NCBI GenBank assembly: GCA_965661575.1
Contig: CBFIEJ010000004.1
Span: forward strand, 31,971-95,970
Direction of reading: 5' to 3'
DNA length: 64,000 nt
From: UA16 sp965661575
GTDB taxonomy: Bacteria; Bacteroidota; Bacteroidia; Flavobacteriales_D; Sanyastnellaceae
Positions 1 through 8,490 of this stretch are shown one piece after another (positions within the stretch are counted from its first letter, which is position 1; every line of letters begins with the position of its first letter). The notes under the pieces were generated by a model, which was not told the origin of the DNA, ran no database searches, and saw only the letters and a program-made list of their open reading frames with translations. The translations under genes and the position numbers were made by a program.

Positions 1-1
1 C

Positions 2-424
2 GCGGTACTCGCGGCTTTTGCCTTGGGTGCTGAAGGGGTTCAAATTGGAAGTCGGTTTGTGGCGACACCTGAATCCTCTGCTCATCGAGCATTCAAAGAA
101 CGCGTTGTTGCGGCCAATGAAGGTGATACGGCACTGCGGCTGAAGACACTCACGCCGGTTCGATTGTTGGACAATGACTTTTCCAAGCAAGTTGCAGCGG
201 CAGAGGCGAAGGGGACGGAGCCTGAAGAGCTATCGGTTTTGTTGGGCCGTGGCCGTGCGAAACTTGGCATGTTTGAAGGGAACATGAACGAAGGGGAATT
301 GGAAATTGGCCAAGTCAGTGGTCGCATCAATTCGATTGTGCCGGCGGCGCAGATTGTTGATGAATTGGTAAACGGCTACAGATCGCTAGCTCACGGGATG
401 ACTGATTCCAGGTTCAAATGGTGA
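2..424 (+). CDS. Nitronate monooxygenase, C-terminal part (partial)
   Basis: Open from the window edge to a TGA at 422-424; the true start lies upstream of the window, and the TTG at 23 is internal. The 140 visible residues begin in the segment GAEGVQIGSRFVATPES, which is the FMN-phosphate-binding loop at the end of the TIM barrel in nitronate monooxygenase/2-nitropropane dioxygenase (NMO) flavoproteins. Family members oxidise alkyl nitronates such as propionate 3-nitronate; enoyl-ACP reductase FabK shares the fold, so the exact substrate is not certain. The remaining residues match the variable lid-side helices of the family. The stop overlaps the start of the DCC-family gene by 7 bp, so the two are probably translated together. 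Confidence 0.8.
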   Translation, partial: AVLAAFALGAEGVQIGSRFVATPESSAHRAFKERVVAANEGDTALRLKTLTPVRLLDNDFSKQVAAAEAKGTEPEELSVLLGRGRAKLGMFEGNMNEGELEIGQVSGRINSIVPAAQIVDELVNGYRSLAHGMTDSRFKW

Positions 425-813
425 TTTTATTTTTCGATGGAGAATGCGGTTTGTGCAATCGCGCTGTGGTGCATTTTTTGAATTGGGAACGCGATAATTG
501 TCAGGTCCAATTCGCGCCGCTGCAAGGATCAACTGCGGAGTTGCATCTGTCTTCTAATCAAGTGGAGTCGCCTTACCACTCGTTGTTGGTTTTGACTGGA
601 TCAGCTGTTTATGAAAAGGCAGACGCACTCAAAATATTGGCGGAAGAACTCAAAAACCCGTGGGATTATCTGGTCCGAATTGGATTGAAGGTTTTCCCGA
701 ATTTTGTGGTGAATGCGGTTTATGACTTGGTTGCCCGCAACCGTCATCGGGTTTCCCGTTTTTCATGTGAATTGCACATGGGCAAGGCATTGCAGAGCAG
801 AATCCTCCCTTGA
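418..813 (+). CDS. DCC family thiol-disulfide oxidoreductase-like protein (DUF393)
   Basis: 131 residues. The N-terminus reads FFDGECGLCNRAVVHFLNWE, the hallmark DxxCxxC of the DCC (DUF393) family, a thioredoxin-related fold with a presumed redox CxxC at residues 10-13. No signal peptide or clear transmembrane helix is seen, so a cytoplasmic location is likely. The start ATG at 418 overlaps the preceding nitronate monooxygenase reading frame. The function of the family is not established; redox activity is inferred from the cysteine pair. It converges with uvrC, 9 bp apart. Confidence 0.85.
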   Translation: MVILFFDGECGLCNRAVVHFLNWERDNCQVQFAPLQGSTAELHLSSNQVESPYHSLLVLTGSAVYEKADALKILAEELKNPWDYLVRIGLKVFPNFVVNAVYDLVARNRHRVSRFSCELHMGKALQSRILP

Positions 814-822
814 ATGAGGGCT

Positions 823-2622
823 TTACTTTGAGTTGAAATGTCCGCAGACGGATTGGGCCACCTTGAGGTTGACGACTTTATTCAAGTCTTCCAGTGAAGC
901 CTCGCTGATCGCTTTCACTGTTTTGAAATGTGCCAGTAATTCTTGGCGTGTTTTGGGTCCGACGCCTTTGATTTCGTCGAGTTCAGAACGAAGCGCAGCC
1001 TTGCTGCGTCGTTTGCGGTGATGTTCGAGCGAGAATCGATGAGCCTCGTTGCGAAGGTGTTGGATCAACTTCAAGGTCGATGAACGCTTGTCCAGGTAGA
1101 GCGGGTGCTGATCGCCAGGGTAGTAAATTTCTTCCAAGCGTTTGGCGATGCCGATGATGGCGATTTTCCCGCGTAATCCAATAGATTCCAGTGCTTCCAA
1201 GGCATGGCTTAACTGTCCTTTTCCACCGTCGATGACAATGAGTTGAGGCAGCGGTTCGTTTTCCTTGAGTAAACGACTGTAACGGCGGTGCACCACTTCG
1301 GTCATGGACGCAAAATCATCGGGTCCGTCCACGGTTCGGATGTTAAACTTGCGGTAATCTGCCTTCGCGGGCTTGCCGTTTTTAAAAACCACACAAGCCG
1401 ATGCGGGGTTCGTGCCTTGGATGTTCGAGTTGTCGAAGCACTCAATGTGCGTGGGCAACTCACTGAGTCGCAGGTCTTCTTTGGCTGTTTCCAGCAGTCG
1501 TTCTGTTGCTGCTTCTGGATGGGTTTGTTCCAATTGTTTTTGACGGTCCCGCATAAAAAAACGAGCGTTCCGCTCAGACATTTCGACCAGCCGCAACTTG
1601 TCACCCCTTTGTGGAACATGATATGAAACGCCTTCGAGGGGCAGATCGATCGCAAAGGGTGTGTAAATGAGAGGTGAATCAGTTCCGAATTTGTCGCGCA
1701 TTTGCACGATGGCGGCTTCAAGGATTTCTTTCGGCTCTTCTCCCAATTTTCGTTTCACTTCCGAAGTGTGTCCTTTGGTGATGGTGCCTTTTAGAATTCG
1801 CAGGAAATTGACATACGCACAACGCGAATCTTGGACCACCGTGTACACCTCTACGTCTTCGATGTCGGGGTGGACAATGGTGTTTTTTGACTGATACTTC
1901 CGCACGGATGCCAACTTCAACTTGTATTGCTCGGCTTCTTCAAAGCGGAAAGCTTCTGCAGCTTCGCTCATGTTTTTTTCCAGTTCGCGGACCACTTCGC
2001 CAAGGTTGCCACGGAGCAGGTGGCGAATGGCAGCGATGCTTTTTGTGTAGTCCGCCTCGTTTTGTTTGCCGACGCAAGGGCCTTTGCAATTTCCAATGTG
2101 GTATTCGAGGCAGACACGGAACTTTCCCTTGTCAATGTTTTCCTCCGTCAATGCCAACGCACACGTTCGGATCGGGTAGAGCTTTCGACACAGTTCCAAT
2201 ACGGTGTGCATGGTCTTCACACTTGGAAAGGGGCCGAAGTATTCGCTGCCGTCTTTGATCAGTCGTCGGGTAGGAAAGATTCGGGGGAAACGCTCCTTTT
2301 TCACCACGATGAAGGGATACGTTTTGTCGTCCTTGAGTTGAATGTTGTAAAGTGGCCGATGTTCCTTGATCAGACTATTTTCCAGCAGCAGCGCATCGGA
2401 TTCGGATGGCGCGATGAGCCATTTGATGTCTGTGATTTTTGAAACGAGCAGACGTGTCTTACCGTTGTGGTTTTGCTTTGTGAAATAGCTCGCCACTCGT
2501 TTCTTCAAGTTTTTGGCTTTTCCGACATAGAGCAGCCGGTTTGAATCGTCGAAATATTGGTATACGCCAGGCTGTTGCGGAAGTCGCGCAAGGATTTGAC
2601 TGATGTATTCGGATTTCGCCAT
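823..2622 (-). CDS. uvrC: UvrABC system protein C (excinuclease subunit)
   Basis: 599 residues, the usual UvrC length. UvrC makes the 3' and 5' incisions beside a UvrB-bound lesion in nucleotide excision repair. Visible order: a GIY-YIG nuclease domain (GVY at 19-21, LYVG at 31-34, catalytic Arg region KKR at 41-43), the NIQLKDDKTYPF segment that follows it in UvrC, a UVR/UvrB-binding segment near residues 205-240, the RNase H-like second nuclease domain (IECFDNSNIQGT and VIDGGKGQL, both containing conserved Asp), and a C-terminal helix-hairpin-helix (ELDEIKGVGPKTRQELLAHF). The ATG at 2622 is 44 bp from the divergent epimerase start, so the two probably share a promoter region. Confidence 0.97.
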   Translation of the reverse strand: MAKSEYISQILARLPQQPGVYQYFDDSNRLLYVGKAKNLKKRVASYFTKQNHNGKTRLLVSKITDIKWLIAPSESDALLLENSLIKEHRPLYNIQLKDDKTYPFIVVKKERFPRIFPTRRLIKDGSEYFGPFPSVKTMHTVLELCRKLYPIRTCALALTEENIDKGKFRVCLEYHIGNCKGPCVGKQNEADYTKSIAAIRHLLRGNLGEVVRELEKNMSEAAEAFRFEEAEQYKLKLASVRKYQSKNTIVHPDIEDVEVYTVVQDSRCAYVNFLRILKGTITKGHTSEVKRKLGEEPKEILEAAIVQMRDKFGTDSPLIYTPFAIDLPLEGVSYHVPQRGDKLRLVEMSERNARFFMRDRQKQLEQTHPEAATERLLETAKEDLRLSELPTHIECFDNSNIQGTNPASACVVFKNGKPAKADYRKFNIRTVDGPDDFASMTEVVHRRYSRLLKENEPLPQLIVIDGGKGQLSHALEALESIGLRGKIAIIGIAKRLEEIYYPGDQHPLYLDKRSSTLKLIQHLRNEAHRFSLEHHRKRRSKAALRSELDEIKGVGPKTRQELLAHFKTVKAISEASLEDLNKVVNLKVAQSVCGHFNSK

Positions 2623-2666
2623 AGCTGCGCCAAATTTCGGGCGGAATCTCCAACTAACTTCGCTGC

Positions 2667-3686
2667 ATGGTTTTGATTACAGGAGGAACGGGTTTGGTTG
2701 GTCGGCATTTGTTAGAAAAATTACTTGCTGCGGGTGAGCGCGTTCGGGCTTTACACCGTCCAGCCTCCGATCGAACGCAAGTGGAAGATTATCTCAAAAA
2801 AAAGGAGATCGATGCTTCTGCTTTGGAGTGGTTTGAAGCAGAGTTGTGGGATGGAGATCGGCTAGAGGAAGCGTTGCAGGGATGCTCCCAGGTGTTTCAT
2901 TGTGCGGCAGTGGTTTCGTTTCATCACCGAGATGCCGCCCGAATGATGGAGGTAAACCGTGATGCCACAGCAATGCTCGTCAACACCATGCTCCATGTTG
3001 GGGTTTCAGAATTGATTCACATCAGTTCGGTTTCTGCTTTAGGACGAAAGGAGGGTGAACCGGTGCATGAGGATGTTCCCTTCGAAGAAGGGTCTGGCGT
3101 CACGCATTACGCTCGCAGCAAATACCTCGCGGAATTGGAGGTTTGGCGAGGCAAAGAAGAAGGCCTCAAAGTGTTGGTGATCAATCCTGTCATTGTTTTG
3201 GGCCCGGGTGATTTCAAACGCAGTTCTTCCACCATGTTTGCTCTTGCTCACAAGGGTTTTCAGTGGTACCCTTCAGGTAGCAACGGCTTTGTCTCGGCAT
3301 CAGATGTCGCTCGAGCTTGTCAATTATTGGTAACACACAACTGCTGGAATGACCGTTTCATGCTCTGCGCAGAGAACCTTTCCTATCGACAGGTCATGAC
3401 GTGGATGGCCGAATCGCTTGAAACACCTCCCCCTGTGCGGCGCTTGCGTGGTTGGATGTTGGGCTTGGCTTGGCGTCTTGGCCGTGTGCTGGAAATGTTG
3501 ACTGGCCGCAAGTCTCCAATTACCCGCGAATCAGTCCAGAACACCAACAAGAAGCACGCCTACGCGTCAAATTTTTTGGAGCAAACCCTCGAGAGCAAGG
3601 GAATTAAATGGGAATATGAGTCCATTGAAAAAGTGATTTTCGAAACGGCTCCGCATGTAGTTGATGCTTTGGCGCCGCCGAAATAA
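2667..3686 (+). CDS. NAD(P)-dependent epimerase/dehydratase family protein
   Basis: 339 residues, extended short-chain dehydrogenase fold. The N-terminal GGTGLVGRHLLEKL is the glycine-rich Rossmann motif; ISSVSALG followed by YARSKYLAE supplies the catalytic Ser and YxxxK; INPVIVLGPGD is the usual substrate-side motif. Its closest known look is the NAD-dependent epimerase that sits next to DUF4296 and dihydroorotase in many Bacteroidota, often likened to dihydroflavonol reductase. The substrate cannot be read from the sequence. The stop is 5 bp from the end of the convergent DUF4296 gene. Confidence 0.9.
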   Translation: MVLITGGTGLVGRHLLEKLLAAGERVRALHRPASDRTQVEDYLKKKEIDASALEWFEAELWDGDRLEEALQGCSQVFHCAAVVSFHHRDAARMMEVNRDATAMLVNTMLHVGVSELIHISSVSALGRKEGEPVHEDVPFEEGSGVTHYARSKYLAELEVWRGKEEGLKVLVINPVIVLGPGDFKRSSSTMFALAHKGFQWYPSGSNGFVSASDVARACQLLVTHNCWNDRFMLCAENLSYRQVMTWMAESLETPPPVRRLRGWMLGLAWRLGRVLEMLTGRKSPITRESVQNTNKKHAYASNFLEQTLESKGIKWEYESIEKVIFETAPHVVDALAPPK

Positions 3687-3691
3687 CGCGG

Positions 3692-4063
3692 TTAGTTTGT
3701 CGCGTTCACTTCACGTTCCAAATCAGAAAGCCGTTCACTCACTTCCTCAAGCAAACCGTCCATTTCTGTGGGGTGTTGATACCACCAACGGTAAGTCGCA
3801 TTGAATCGATCTTCGCTGATGTCGAAGCGTTCAAAGAGCTCCACGTAATGTCTTAGGACGATTAGGCCTTGCTCGTCGTTGCGCATCAACCGCTGTTTTT
3901 TGACCCCTTCGATGAGGTGCACTTCTGTGAGGACCTGCACAAATGTGTCTCGCGAAATCATGCCCGGAACCTCTGATTTTGGATGGTTGGGACTTGAACA
4001 GGCAGTGAGTCCGCAACACGCGATTAGAAGGACAAAGTACGAGGTGGGGTACCCTGAGATCAT
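3692..4063 (-). CDS. DUF4296 domain lipoprotein
   Basis: 123 residues. The N-terminus has a short hydrophobic segment ending in CCGLTACSS, a lipobox with the lipidated cysteine near residue 21, so a membrane-anchored periplasmic lipoprotein is expected. The body (ISRDTFVQVLTEVHLIEG ... RFNATYRWWYQHPTEMDGLLEEVSERL) matches DUF4296, a small helical Bacteroidota family of unknown function. The start ATG overlaps the stop of dihydroorotase by 4 bp, so it is the downstream partner in that operon. The conserved linkage of DUF4296 with pyrC is known in the phylum but unexplained. Confidence 0.88.
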   Translation of the reverse strand: MISGYPTSYFVLLIACCGLTACSSPNHPKSEVPGMISRDTFVQVLTEVHLIEGVKKQRLMRNDEQGLIVLRHYVELFERFDISEDRFNATYRWWYQHPTEMDGLLEEVSERLSDLEREVNATN

Positions 4064-5424
4064 CGATCAAATGTTAAGCGCTCTCCTGCATGATTGCCCG
4101 CTGTTGTCAGCACCTCTGTACCGTTGTAAACCTGTACACCATTGACCCACGTGCCACGAACGCGTGATTTAAACGTTGTGCCTTCAAAAGGCGACCAACC
4201 GCACTTGTAACGAATGTTGCTGCGGGAAACAGTCCAGGGTGCGTTGGGGTCAACGAGCACCAAATCCGCTTTGTATCCGGGACGTATGTATCCGCGCCCT
4301 TCGATTTGGAACATATCTGCCACACGATGAGCCATCAGGGTCACAGCATCCTCAACGGGCAGTAATCCTTGATGCACCATTTCGAGCATAGCGGGCAGAG
4401 CGTGCTGCACCAGTGGACCGCCCGAGGGAGCGTTGAAATACGAGTTGTTTTTTTCTTCGAGGGTATGTGGCGCATGATCCGTAGCTACGACATCGATTCT
4501 TCCATCAAGAATGCCCGCGCGCACGGCGGCGCGGTCATCCGACGTTTTCACCGCAGGATTCCATTTGATGTGGGTTCCTTTTTGCTCGTAATCGGCTTCG
4601 GTAAACCACAGGTGATGAATGCAGGCTTCAGCTGTAATTTTCTTTTCGATGGAAGGAATGTCATTTCGAAACAATGCGACTTCGCGAGCCGTCGAAATGT
4701 GAAGAATGTGCAAACGTGTGTTCCATTTTGTAGCCAGCTCCATAGCCATGGAGGATGAGCGGTAACAAGCTTCGGCACTACGGATATAGGGGTGCTGTCC
4801 AATGGGCACGGCTTCTCCAAAGCGAGTGCGTGCGGCTTCGATGTTCCGACGAATTGTCGCCTCATCTTCGCAGTGTGTGGCGACAAGGGTGGGGCTTTCC
4901 TTGAAAACAGCTTCCAAGACTTCCCGATCATCCACCAACATGTTTCCCGTGGAGGAGCCCATGAATACTTTGACGCCACAAATGCGGCGAGGATCCGTTT
5001 TCAAGACTTCTTCCAAATTGGTGTTGGAGGCGCCCATGAAAAATGAATAATTCACAGCGCTCACCTCAGCGGCCCGATCGTACTTGTCTTGCAAGAGTTG
5101 TTGGGTGAGCGCTTGAGGTACCGTATTCGGCATTTCCATGAACGATGTGATTCCGCCTGCAGCAGCTGCAGCCGACTCCGTGGCAATTTCACCTTTGTGG
5201 GTGAGTCCAGGTTCTCTGAAATGCACTTGGTCATCAATGCACCCCGGCATTAGCCAGAGGCCAGTGGCATCGATTTGAATGGCCTTAGAAGCTTCTTGGT
5301 GTGTGTTGCAAGCATCACCAACGGCAGCAATGGTGCCGTCGCTAGCGATCAGGACATCGGCAATGGTCACTTCGCCTTCATTGACGACGTTGGCACTGAC
5401 GAATCGAGTGGGCTGTGGAATCAT
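4060..5424 (-). CDS. pyrC: Dihydroorotase (class I-type amidohydrolase)
   Basis: 454 residues. Dihydroorotase cyclises carbamoyl aspartate to dihydroorotate, step three of pyrimidine synthesis. Visible metal motifs: DDQVHFREPG at residues 64-73, later His residues in ILHIST and HHLWFTE, and VATDHAPHTLEEK near the C-terminus with the catalytic Asp. The first metal motif reads QVH rather than the textbook HVH; DDQVHFREPG is what Bacteroidota dihydroorotases usually carry, so it is a lineage trait rather than damage. Allantoinase is the main alternative in this superfamily. It lies 8 bp downstream of the mannosyltransferase and overlaps DUF4296, forming an operon. Confidence 0.92.
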   Translation of the reverse strand: MIPQPTRFVSANVVNEGEVTIADVLIASDGTIAAVGDACNTHQEASKAIQIDATGLWLMPGCIDDQVHFREPGLTHKGEIATESAAAAAGGITSFMEMPNTVPQALTQQLLQDKYDRAAEVSAVNYSFFMGASNTNLEEVLKTDPRRICGVKVFMGSSTGNMLVDDREVLEAVFKESPTLVATHCEDEATIRRNIEAARTRFGEAVPIGQHPYIRSAEACYRSSSMAMELATKWNTRLHILHISTAREVALFRNDIPSIEKKITAEACIHHLWFTEADYEQKGTHIKWNPAVKTSDDRAAVRAGILDGRIDVVATDHAPHTLEEKNNSYFNAPSGGPLVQHALPAMLEMVHQGLLPVEDAVTLMAHRVADMFQIEGRGYIRPGYKADLVLVDPNAPWTVSRSNIRYKCGWSPFEGTTFKSRVRGTWVNGVQVYNGTEVLTTAGNHAGERLTFDR

Positions 5425-5432
5425 GGATGAAT

Positions 5433-6161
5433 TCAGGGTTTGGAATTCGGATTTGGAGTGACTTTTCGGAAACGCATCTGAAGAACTCCAATAAACGCTT
5501 CACGGAAGATGTTCATGCTCATCTTACTCGTCCCCAGCTCGCGATCGATGAAGGTGATTGGAACCTCTTCAATGCTAAATCCGAGTTGACGCGCATTGTA
5601 CTTCATTTCAATTTGAAAAGCATATCCAATGAATTGAATGCGATTCAAGTCGATGCGCTCCAACACTTCTCGCCGGTAACACTTGAACCCTGCTGTGCTG
5701 TCCCGCACACCGAGCCAAAGCACCGTGTTCACATAAACAGAGGCGAAATAACTCATTAGAATTCTGCCCACGGGCCAATTGCTGACTTTGCCCCCGCGTG
5801 TGTAGCGTGAGCCCACAGCTACCCCAGCTCCGCCTATGCAGGCTTCGCGCAACCGCACGAGATCTTTGGGATTGTGTGAGAAATCGCAGTCCATTTCATA
5901 GATCAAATCATACCCTTGCTTCAACGCCCAATTGAACCCAGCGATGTATGCCGTGCCCAAACCGAGTTTTCCTGAACGCTCTAGAATGTGGATGCGATCA
6001 TGATTCTTTTGGTTTTCCTTCACCACGTTTGCGGTGCCATCGGGAGAGCCGTCGTCTACGACCAACACATGGAATGGAGGCTCCAATGCCATCACTGTAT
6101 CCAGCATTCGCTGGATGTTTTCGATTTCATTGAAGGTGGGTATGATCACTAAACTCTTCAT
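5433..6161 (-). CDS. Polyprenol monophosphomannose synthase (GT2 glycosyltransferase)
   Basis: 242 residues, one GT-A domain. LVIIPTFNEIENIQRML at the N-terminus, VDDGSPDGTANV, and YEMDCDFSHNP (the DxD metal-binding motif) are the hallmarks of dolichyl/polyprenyl-phosphate mannose synthase. These enzymes transfer mannose from GDP-mannose to a lipid phosphate on the cytoplasmic face, feeding protein or surface-glycan mannosylation. No C-terminal membrane domain is present, as in the soluble bacterial form. It ends 8 bp upstream of dihydroorotase and begins 6 bp downstream of the pseudouridine synthase, so it sits inside a leftward operon. The acceptor lipid is inferred from the family. Confidence 0.88.
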   Translation of the reverse strand: MKSLVIIPTFNEIENIQRMLDTVMALEPPFHVLVVDDGSPDGTANVVKENQKNHDRIHILERSGKLGLGTAYIAGFNWALKQGYDLIYEMDCDFSHNPKDLVRLREACIGGAGVAVGSRYTRGGKVSNWPVGRILMSYFASVYVNTVLWLGVRDSTAGFKCYRREVLERIDLNRIQFIGYAFQIEMKYNARQLGFSIEEVPITFIDRELGTSKMSMNIFREAFIGVLQMRFRKVTPNPNSKP

Positions 6162-6167
6162 GGTATT

Positions 6168-7127
6168 CTAACAGCTCATTCGTAAAAGGTTCACTTCAGC
6201 ATCTGTCAAATGCCTGAAGCTGCCGCGTGGGACATCCTTTTTGGTCAGAGGTCCGATGGTTACGCGATCCACCTTCACGACATGATAACTCAGTTCTTCA
6301 AGCATTCGCCTTGCAATACGGCTTCTGCTCGATGTAAGTTTCAATCCAATGTGGGTTCTTTCTTCATTTGCAAACTCAGCCTCAGTGGCTTTTACGAAAC
6401 CTTTGTCTACGATGAAGCCTTCTTTCAATTGTTCGAGGTGGTTGGGCTGGACGCGTTCGGCGAGAATGACGTGATACAACTTTGCTGCCCCCGATTTCGG
6501 GTTATTCAGTCGCACCATGAGTTCTTCGTCATTGGTGAACAACATCAGTCCAGTGCTTTCACGATCCAGTTTATCAATGGATCGTATTTCTTCTTTGCAG
6601 GCCTTTTGAACCAGTTCGTGCACTCCTCGTCGCGCTTTTGCGTCGGCCATGGAAGTTCCAAACCCTTTGGGTTTGTTCAGCAGCACATAGCGTCGAGCTT
6701 CGGGACGAATCGTGGCTCCACCCACTTGCACACTGTCTGTTACATTGACCTTGTGTCCCATCTGAACAATGATTTCTCCGTTGACCGTCACTACACCAGA
6801 TTCGATCAACGAGTCCGCTTCACGTCGTGAGCAGACACCGGCGTTGGCGATGTAACGGTTCAGACGCATCGGCCCACCCAATGCGGCCAAGGGTTTTTGG
6901 CGAGGGGCTGGTTTGTTGCCTTTCCGAAAATTTGAGCCACTGCGGGATTTCCCTCCCGTGCCATCGGGCTTGAAGTTGCTTTTTTGATCAGGCTTTCGTT
7001 TAGGTCCAGGCTTGCTTTTGGAACGGCTAGATTCTGAACGGTTGGCACCTGAACGGCTTTCTCCGGGTTTTGAGCGCGGCGATTGCGAAGATCGGGCACC
7101 TGCACGACCAGAATTCTGCTTCTTCAT
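6168..7127 (-). CDS. rRNA pseudouridine synthase, RsuA/RluB family, with basic N-terminal extension
   Basis: 319 residues from the ATG at 7127. Residues 1-85 are a Lys/Arg/Ser/Gly-rich low-complexity tail; then an S4 RNA-binding domain (MRLNRYIANAGVCSRREADSL), then the synthase domain with the catalytic Asp in SIDKLDRESTGLMLFTND. The family converts uridine to pseudouridine in 16S or 23S rRNA; RluB/RluF-type 23S targets are most likely. An in-frame ATG 18 bp upstream (7145) is possible, but a good -7 element (TATCTTTG, 7132-7139) falls between the two, favouring 7127. The basic tail probably aids rRNA binding. Confidence 0.88.
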   Translation of the reverse strand: MKKQNSGRAGARSSQSPRSKPGESRSGANRSESSRSKSKPGPKRKPDQKSNFKPDGTGGKSRSGSNFRKGNKPAPRQKPLAALGGPMRLNRYIANAGVCSRREADSLIESGVVTVNGEIIVQMGHKVNVTDSVQVGGATIRPEARRYVLLNKPKGFGTSMADAKARRGVHELVQKACKEEIRSIDKLDRESTGLMLFTNDEELMVRLNNPKSGAAKLYHVILAERVQPNHLEQLKEGFIVDKGFVKATEAEFANEERTHIGLKLTSSRSRIARRMLEELSYHVVKVDRVTIGPLTKKDVPRGSFRHLTDAEVNLLRMSC

Positions 7128-7131
7128 GAAG

Positions 7132-7159
7132 CAAAGATATTCCATTCAGGGCATGCAAA
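7132..7159 (-). promoter_or_regulatory. Putative Bacteroidota -33/-7 promoter of the pseudouridine synthase
   Basis: On the minus strand TTTG (7159-7156) is followed after 16 bp by TATCTTTG (7139-7132), a full match to the Bacteroidota -7 consensus TAnnTTTG; the spacer is one base shorter than the usual range. The box ends 4 bp before the ATG at 7127, so the transcript would have almost no leader. It lies across the 3' end of yraN, giving the downstream four-gene run its own promoter. Confidence 0.5.
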
Positions 7160-7508
7160 TGAACGCATCTTCAATGTGTTGTATTCGGTGATTATCGCGG
7201 TCATATTCAATGCAGAGAATATCAAAACGAATGGTGTTTGACTGATCCTCTTGGTATTTTAAAAATCGATCAGCGGCGCTGATGATGCGCTGCTGCTTGT
7301 CAAGATCAATGGACTCAAAAGCGGTCTCGGCGTATCCGAATTTGCGGACTTTTACTTCGACAAAAATCCACGTGTCAACGTGCTTTCCGATGAGGTCAAT
7401 TTCAAAACGCCCTTTGCGCCAATTGCGTTCAAGAATCTGAACGCCTGTTTTTTCCAAGTGAATAGCAGCCAATGTTTCCCCCCAACGCCCGCGCTCTGTT
7501 GCATTCAT
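7146..7508 (-). CDS. YraN family protein (UPF0102, nuclease-like)
   Basis: 120 residues from the ATG at 7508 (MNATERGRWGETLAAIHLEK). The frame stays open another 132 bp upstream, but that part is Ser/Asn-rich without family similarity and would overlap the divergent barrel gene, so the internal start is preferred. Core motifs GETLAAIHLEKTGVQILERNWR, FEIDLIGKHVDTWIFVEVKVRK and the final beta-strands match YraN, whose D-x(n)-ExK pattern (E in FEIDLI, D, then EVKVR) resembles a restriction-endonuclease-like PD-(D/E)xK fold. The biological role is unproven. It ends 18 bp before the pseudouridine synthase start. Confidence 0.88.
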   Translation of the reverse strand: MNATERGRWGETLAAIHLEKTGVQILERNWRKGRFEIDLIGKHVDTWIFVEVKVRKFGYAETAFESIDLDKQQRIISAADRFLKYQEDQSNTIRFDILCIEYDRDNHRIQHIEDAFICMP

Positions 7509-7559
7509 TTCCTGTTGATTTGAAAACGAAGAACTTGACGAAGGAACTAACTTCGTGGC

Positions 7560-8465
7560 ATGATTTTCAGAAGAAGCATTTTGATTTACGTCTGTTTCGT
7601 TGGCACCATGCTCGCGTGTGCGGCGCAAGCCAGTGGACAAGGCTTTTCCTCTGACGAGTGGTACGTCTCCTGGGGATATAACCGTTCGGCTTACACGACG
7701 TCCGATGTAAAGATGTGGGGGACGGGTCCATCTGGAGAGGCGTTTGATGTCACTTTACAAGACGCGCGCGCCAACGACATGCCTGAGCGATTTCAGGCGA
7801 AAGTGTATTTCCATCCGGGCCTTTTTACCATTCCTCAATTCAATGCGCGTTTTGGAAAACGCATCGCACCAAATTGGTGGGTTTCAGCGGGATGGGACCA
7901 CATGAAATACAAGCTTCAAAAACAACATGTGGTGGCCGATGGATACGCGGGTGCGGCGGATTGGGAAAACGATGACACATTGCCGCCAGGCACGATTTCA
8001 GAATGGAGCGGTGATTCTTTGTGGTGGGGCGAAGGGTTCAATTTGGAGCATAGCGACGGCATGAATTTTGTCCGATTCAGTTTGGAACACCAGACGGATG
8101 TGTGGCGATCGGTGAATGATCAATTCATGCTTTCGGTCTTTGAAGCGGTTGGAGCTGGAGTTGTTGTTTGCAGCACGGATTTCACGTGGGCCGGTGAACG
8201 CCAAAAAAACGCGCAGCATTTGTCAGGACTTGGCATCGGAGTGCATGCTGGACTTCGAATGCAATTGCATCGGCGTTTTTTCATTCAAGCTACAGGCCAT
8301 GCGGGAGCGGTCACACTGCCGTGGATTCGGTTACAAGGGCCAACGGACGCGGGAGCCAAGCAGAGTTTGGGATATGTTGAGGCCGCATTTGCGTTGGGCT
8401 ACCTCATTGGAGGAGACCACAAGCCGAAAGGCAAACGGAACTGCAACACTTGCCCAAAGTGGTGA
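7560..8465 (+). CDS. Secreted/outer-membrane beta-barrel protein, unknown function
   Basis: 301 residues. A signal peptide is visible (MIFRRSILIYVCFVGTMLACAAQASGQG, cleavage probably after ASG or nearby). The mature part has alternating hydrophobic strands rich in Trp, Tyr and Phe and ends in a strand of the type YVEAAFALGYLIGGD, as in small Bacteroidota outer-membrane barrels. A conserved-looking stretch around residues 95-120 contains NWWVSAGWDHMKYKL. A CNTC motif lies in the last ten residues. I do not recognise a named family. The start codon lies only 51 bp from the divergent yraN start. The next gene is convergent. Confidence 0.7.
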   Translation: MIFRRSILIYVCFVGTMLACAAQASGQGFSSDEWYVSWGYNRSAYTTSDVKMWGTGPSGEAFDVTLQDARANDMPERFQAKVYFHPGLFTIPQFNARFGKRIAPNWWVSAGWDHMKYKLQKQHVVADGYAGAADWENDDTLPPGTISEWSGDSLWWGEGFNLEHSDGMNFVRFSLEHQTDVWRSVNDQFMLSVFEAVGAGVVVCSTDFTWAGERQKNAQHLSGLGIGVHAGLRMQLHRRFFIQATGHAGAVTLPWIRLQGPTDAGAKQSLGYVEAAFALGYLIGGDHKPKGKRNCNTCPKW

Positions 8466-8490
8466 GGCTGAACCTCGGAGCTAGGCTGAA

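Noticed and set aside
5424..5433. Dihydroorotase with a damaged metal site (QVH for HVH)
   Set aside because: DDQVHFREPG is the normal form in Bacteroidota dihydroorotases, so it is not a lesion.
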